From Pyrocephalus nanus (lineage: Eukaryota > Chordata > Aves > Passeriformes > Tyrannidae), in the NCBI GenBank assembly GCA_038380795.1, contig CM076275.1, forward strand, positions 6,667,001 to 6,731,000: 64,000 nucleotides of DNA, written 5' to 3'. A program made the position numbers and the translations under genes. Within the stretch, counting starts at the first letter, position 1. Each line of letters begins with the position of its first letter. This document shows, in pieces, positions 60,459 through 64,000 of this stretch. Below the pieces are notes generated by a model. It saw only the letters and a program-made list of their open reading frames with translations, was not told the DNA's origin and did not search any database.

Positions 60459-60869
60459 GTAAGTAAAAGGGAGCCCTATTGGGAAAAAGTTTATGTGTTG
60501 GGATGATGAACCCATAAAACCCTGGGACTGTTCCAGACTCTGCTCCCAACACGTGTTCCCGCACCTGCTCTCCTTTAAAGCCTAATAACTGCCTGGGTGA
60601 TTTAGGTTAAAAGAAAGGCACTGTCTTTGCTGTTGTGCTGCAGAGAGATCCGTTTAACCTCTGTGTGGTAGTCAGGATGGAAACTTCTGTACTACCATGC
60701 TAAGTTCCTCCCAATTTTCTGGGATGATGATAAATAGCTGCAGGGGTGAGAGGAGGAGGCTGATGCAAACACAGCACAGAGCAGCATGTTGAGAAACAGT
60801 TGCTATAGATTTCACACCTAACCCCACTGTTACAAGACATCCCTTCTTACTTAAATATCACTCTACTTA
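60459..60869. other. Noncoding stretch, nothing recognised
   Basis: Ordinary sequence; nothing recognised. Confidence 0.5.
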
Positions 60870-60889
60870 AATATATATATATATATATA
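60870..60889. repeat. (AT)10 microsatellite
   Basis: Twenty bases of alternating A and T; likely polymorphic in length. Confidence 0.97.
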
Positions 60890-60987
60890 GGTTTTCACAG
60901 ACAATTGAGAGTAAATGCTCTGCATTGATTTCTCTCATGCTGATCTCCTCTAAGGCAGGGGGTTACAAAAACACCAAGGTTTATTAG

Positions 60988-61364
60988 AACCACAGAATCC
61001 CAGAGTATCCTGAGTTGGATGGCCCACAAGGATAATTTAGATCCAAATCCTGGTTCTGCAAAGGACAGCCCCAAGAGTCCCACCATGTGCCTGACAGTGT
61101 TGTCCACTCGCTTCTTAAACTCTGTCAGTCTTGGTGCCATGGCTACAAACCCTGGGGAGCCTGTTCCAGTGCCCAACCACCCTCTGGGTGAAGAACTTTT
61201 TTCCAATATCCAACCTAAACCTCCCCTGAGAGAACTTCAGGCCATTTTCTTGAATCCTGTCACTGGTCATCAGAGAGAAGAGATCAGAACCCCTCCTTTT
61301 CCCCTTGTGAGGAAGCTATGGACTGTGATGAGGTCTCACCTCAAGTCTCCTCCAGGCTGAACCA
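60988..61364 (-). mobile_element. CR1 LINE 3'-end fragment, longest in the window
   Basis: The plus strand is the reverse complement of a CR1 tail: ACCACAGAATCCCAGAGTAT, CTGAGTTGGATGGCCCACAA, CCCACCATGTGCCTGACAGT, GTTGTCCACTCGCTTCTTAA, GGGGAGCCTGTTCCAGTGCC, CAACCACCCTCTGGGTGAAG, CAACCTAAACCTCCCCTGAG, TCACTGGTCATCAGAGAGAA, and TGAGGTCTCACCTCAAGTCT, ending CCTCCAGGCTGAACC. The 377 bases are colinear with the family and less eroded than the other copies. It is of a different subfamily from the two elements with the TGGTTTGGGTTGGAAGG-type tail. A 113-codon frame here (61019-61360) is an artefact of the element. Confidence 0.96.
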
Positions 61365-61468
61365 AGTATGGCTTCACTCTAGACCCTCATCTTTGCATTT
61401 GAAAACAGGTTTTGTGGGAAAAAGATTGAATTTTTCACTTTGTATGTGTTCTGCCATTGTGGAGGGAG

Positions 61469-61523
61469 AATTTACTCCAGCTTGAGTAATTACTAAATTA
61501 CAAAAATTTACTCCAGCTTGAGT
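61469..61523. repeat. 19 bp direct repeat, two copies
   Basis: AATTTACTCCAGCTTGAGT occurs at 61469-61487 and, exactly, at 61505-61523, 17 bases apart. Just downstream GGGTTAGG and CCTAACCC form an 8 bp inverted repeat. Confidence 0.9.
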
Positions 61524-63287
61524 GGGGTTAGGTTGCCCCTAACCCACAGAAACGGAGAAGGTAGGGCAGGTCTGAATGATGAGAATAAGCCACATTGGCA
61601 CTTCAGAAAAAAATAAAAAGTAAATAACCTTTCTTTAATTTAATTAACAGCTAGTGATTTCATGGAGTTAAACTGTAATTGAAAATATATATTGAGTGAG
61701 GGATAACATGAAAACTGTGCTACTCTTTGAAAATCAGGCAGAGAAACTTTTGTTGTCATTTTGGGAGAAAAGTCGGCAGGTAAAGTCCCTCACATTTTAA
61801 AATGGAGCATCTCTGTTACCTTCCTGACAGCTACTTTGCTCAAAAAGAGTGTGTCTGGATGAAAAGACACAGAACACCTCTCTCTCCTTTTCTCTCCTTG
61901 CCCTCTCTCCCTTTGTGATTCTCATTGGACAATATCAGGAAATCCAGGAGGTTATTTTTAGCCTGAGCGAATGGAGAATTTAGGGCAGAAATGATGTTAA
62001 CATTAATCACAGCAGTGATGAAATTTCACTTCAAAATATACAAATGTGGCAAGGTTTTCCCTGTGTCCTACTAATGAAAAAAAGATCCTGTGGCTGCCAA
62101 ACCACAGGATGTGTTTGCTCACACAGAGGAGTTGTGCACTGAGCCTCTCATTTTTCTGCCATGTAGAAACAAATATTGCAAGAACTTAAGTCCATTCCTC
62201 TACTTCTGCAGTGTAGTGCTGATGGAGGCTGTTGGGGTCACTGTGCTCACAAGTAATCTAAGAACATAACTATAAGGTTATAGGATAAAAGCACGGTGCC
62301 AAGAACCAAATTGGCTCTCCATTCTGTGGAGGAAGGGATGGGACAATTGTTTCTTTCTTTCAGGTTCGTATGGGACCAAACGTTTTCACAGAAATTATTA
62401 GCATGAATCTTTGGCTTGTAGGGAGACTTTAAAGCAGAAGTAGCCTTCTCTGACACTGCAGTGAGCCTTATGAGCTGCTGAATTAGGTACATATTTGGAA
62501 GAGAACAGCAGACCAGGTGCAAATGATCTCATCAACTTTCTTGGACACTGTAGCCCTTACAGATGCTGTTGAACTCACAGAAAAACCCTTTAGCCCAGGC
62601 TCCAAAAACTAGTTAGGTATGGGAAAGGACAAGGAATCCTCTCAGAAATTGAGGGGTAATAGCTACAGGAATAAAGGGATTTCCCAAATAAATGGCTTTT
62701 TACCATTTTTTGCGGCGTCCTGCCAATAAAATAAGCAGAGATGCTGAGATTGAGAGGCCCTCGAGTATATCTCTGTAGGTAAATACAAGTCTGGAAATTT
62801 TGCACAATGGCCTTTCCATGGTCCTTGGAGTAAATATCCTCACCAATATGCCTGTGCCATATTGAGTTCTCTAGCAAAGGTCAGGCATGGCTGCTGACAT
62901 ACAAACATGCATTTCTTTTTCAAACCATTGCATCTTTTTCCCTTCCCTCTGGCTCACACAATCTCAGTGTAGCCTAATTTTCCTATCGACTTGCTTTTTA
63001 AACCTTCCCCCTCATTCTCTTTTGAAACTGAAAATATGTATCTGTGCATGTGTGCATTTGTTTATATATAAGCATAATCATTCTTTATTCTGATACAGCT
63101 CCAAGTATCTGCATACTGTCAGGAGGAGCTGCTTTATGAACAGCATGTATCTCACCACCTCTCGCAGAATATAACCAGAGAGAAAGAATTTGCAGAATTT
63201 GACCAAAGATTGCTCACCATTTTTATTACCAGAACTGCTGTCCCCTTGCTGCTTATTCTTGAGCAGATTTGTATGCATTAGGTTTTA
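61524..63287. other. Noncoding stretch, nothing recognised
   Basis: Contains the small GGGTTAGG/CCTAACCC inverted repeat at about 61525-61545; otherwise ordinary AT-rich sequence. Confidence 0.5.
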
Positions 63288-63525
63288 AAATCACTAAATG
63301 GTTTGGGTTGGGAGGGACCTTTAAAGGTCATCTGGTCCAACAGCCCTGCAACAAGCAGGGACATCTTCAGCAATATCAGGTTGCTCAAAGCCCTGTCCAA
63401 CCCAGCCTTAAGTGTTTCCATTCCACCACCTCTCTGGGCAAGCTGTTCCAGTGCCTCTCCACCCTCACTTTAAAAAATCTCTTCAACTGTATCTAGTCTG
63501 ATCTAGGTATATCCAGTTTTAGCCT
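63288..63525 (-). mobile_element. CR1 LINE 3'-end fragment
   Basis: The plus strand reads as the reverse complement of a CR1 tail: AAATGGTTTGGGTTGGGAGG, GACCTTTAAAGGTCATCTGG, TCCAACAGCCCTGCAACAAG, CAGGGACATCTTCAGCAATA, CAGGTTGCTCAAAGCCCTGT, CCAACCCAGCCTTAAGTGTT, TCTCTGGGCAAGCTGTTCCA, and CTTCAACTGTATCTAGTCTG. The terminal ATTCT repeat is worn to AAAATCACTAAATGG. The element is 5'-truncated, and similarity fades after the TATCTAGTCTGATCTAG block. Confidence 0.95.
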
Positions 63526-64000
63526 GGTGGTGATTGGCTAGTGTTGTCATGGGAAGAGGAGGGCAAGAGTTCTCCTTTGGATCAGATATTATGGATGAAG
63601 GTCACTGCTGCTCATCTCAGGAGTCTAACAGGATCATGCAGAAGTCTTACTGTCCAGAGCTTGTTAAAACAGATGGCAATGGGCAAATGGGGCTGCTGAC
63701 GGACTGTCAGTCTGCCTTGTTAGTGTTCTGCAAGAGTCCTGCTAATTGCTTTGTGAAAATACAGCTCTACTGCCTACGAAAATTGTTCTGTGGAGCCAGA
63801 TTCGGGTGCATCGAGTGGTGGTAAACTTTGTGATATAATAGGATACCTAAGTGTAAGAACAAGCAGAGCTGCTTTCTTGGCAGAATAAAAATAGCTGGGA
63901 GAGGAGAGGGAAGGGCTGTGATGAGCACAGGCTGCTGAACAGCTCTGCCTGACCAGCAACTGTGCTCTGCATCAGATGTAAGCAGCGTGGCATATCTGCA
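63526..64000. other. Noncoding stretch at window end, nothing recognised
   Basis: No exon or repeat recognised. A 96-codon plus-strand frame (63534-63824) begins immediately after the CR1 fragment and has no recognisable product. Confidence 0.5.

Noticed and set aside
61019..61360. 113-codon plus-strand open frame
   Set aside because: It is the antisense of a CR1 untranslated tail, not a gene.
1..64000. CRISPR arrays, bacterial operons, prophage, integrons
   Set aside because: The window is vertebrate nuclear DNA by its CR1 elements, CpG depletion and lack of long open frames; no spaced direct-repeat array exists.

Overview
The window looks like 64 kb of noncoding DNA from a bird. The clearest evidence is four 3'-end fragments of CR1 retrotransposons of avian type, two of them carrying recognisable copies of the terminal ATTCT-type repeats. 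Total recognisable interspersed repeat is only about 2 percent of the window. There are no Alu, B1, MIR-rich or L1 sequences as in a mammal, and no bacterial gene organisation. Whether it is intronic or intergenic cannot be decided from the sequence alone. I recognise no protein-coding exon, tRNA, rRNA gene, snRNA or known microRNA. The longest ATG-started open frames (195, 152, 151, 149 and 142 codons) resemble no family I know, and open frames of this size are expected by chance.

Layout. 1-7.2 kb: plain sequence with one CR1 fragment (1984-2145), a strong pyrimidine tract ending in AG (3896-3947), a possible spliced noncoding exon (4927-5112) and a perfect 9+9 bp inverted repeat (5920-5939). 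7.2-16.7 kb: two ancient amniote repeat relics and several blocks that look like conserved noncoding elements, the best at 15637-16720 (many retained CpGs, TAAT-type homeodomain words) and 8570-8965 (octamer inside a hairpin), plus a hairpin block at 12396-12600. 16.7-28 kb: a CTCF-like site (18394-18408), a plus-strand CR1 (21878-22219) and a relic whose sequence follows 5S rRNA (25138-25241), most likely an AmnSINE-type 5S-headed SINE. 28-45 kb: a TAAT-rich block (28750-29040), a CpG-dense island with a well-formed candidate exon at its edge (31137-31560), a pyrimidine-rich domain (37650-38050), and further enhancer-like blocks. 45-64 kb: enhancer-like blocks at 45350-45780, 51980-52650 and 59570-60060, two more ancient repeat relics, a short candidate exon (60401-60458), and two minus-strand CR1 fragments (60988-61364, 63288-63525).

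How the parts may work together. A gene-poor stretch with low repeat content, scattered CpG-retaining AT-rich blocks, ancient SINE or LINE relics and a CTCF-like site fits the regulatory landscape (intron or flank) of a developmental gene. That is an inference from texture; I could not align anything. No new multi-gene system is visible. The most useful leads are the 5S-derived relic, the CpG island with its candidate exon, and the CpG-dense core at 52301-52338.
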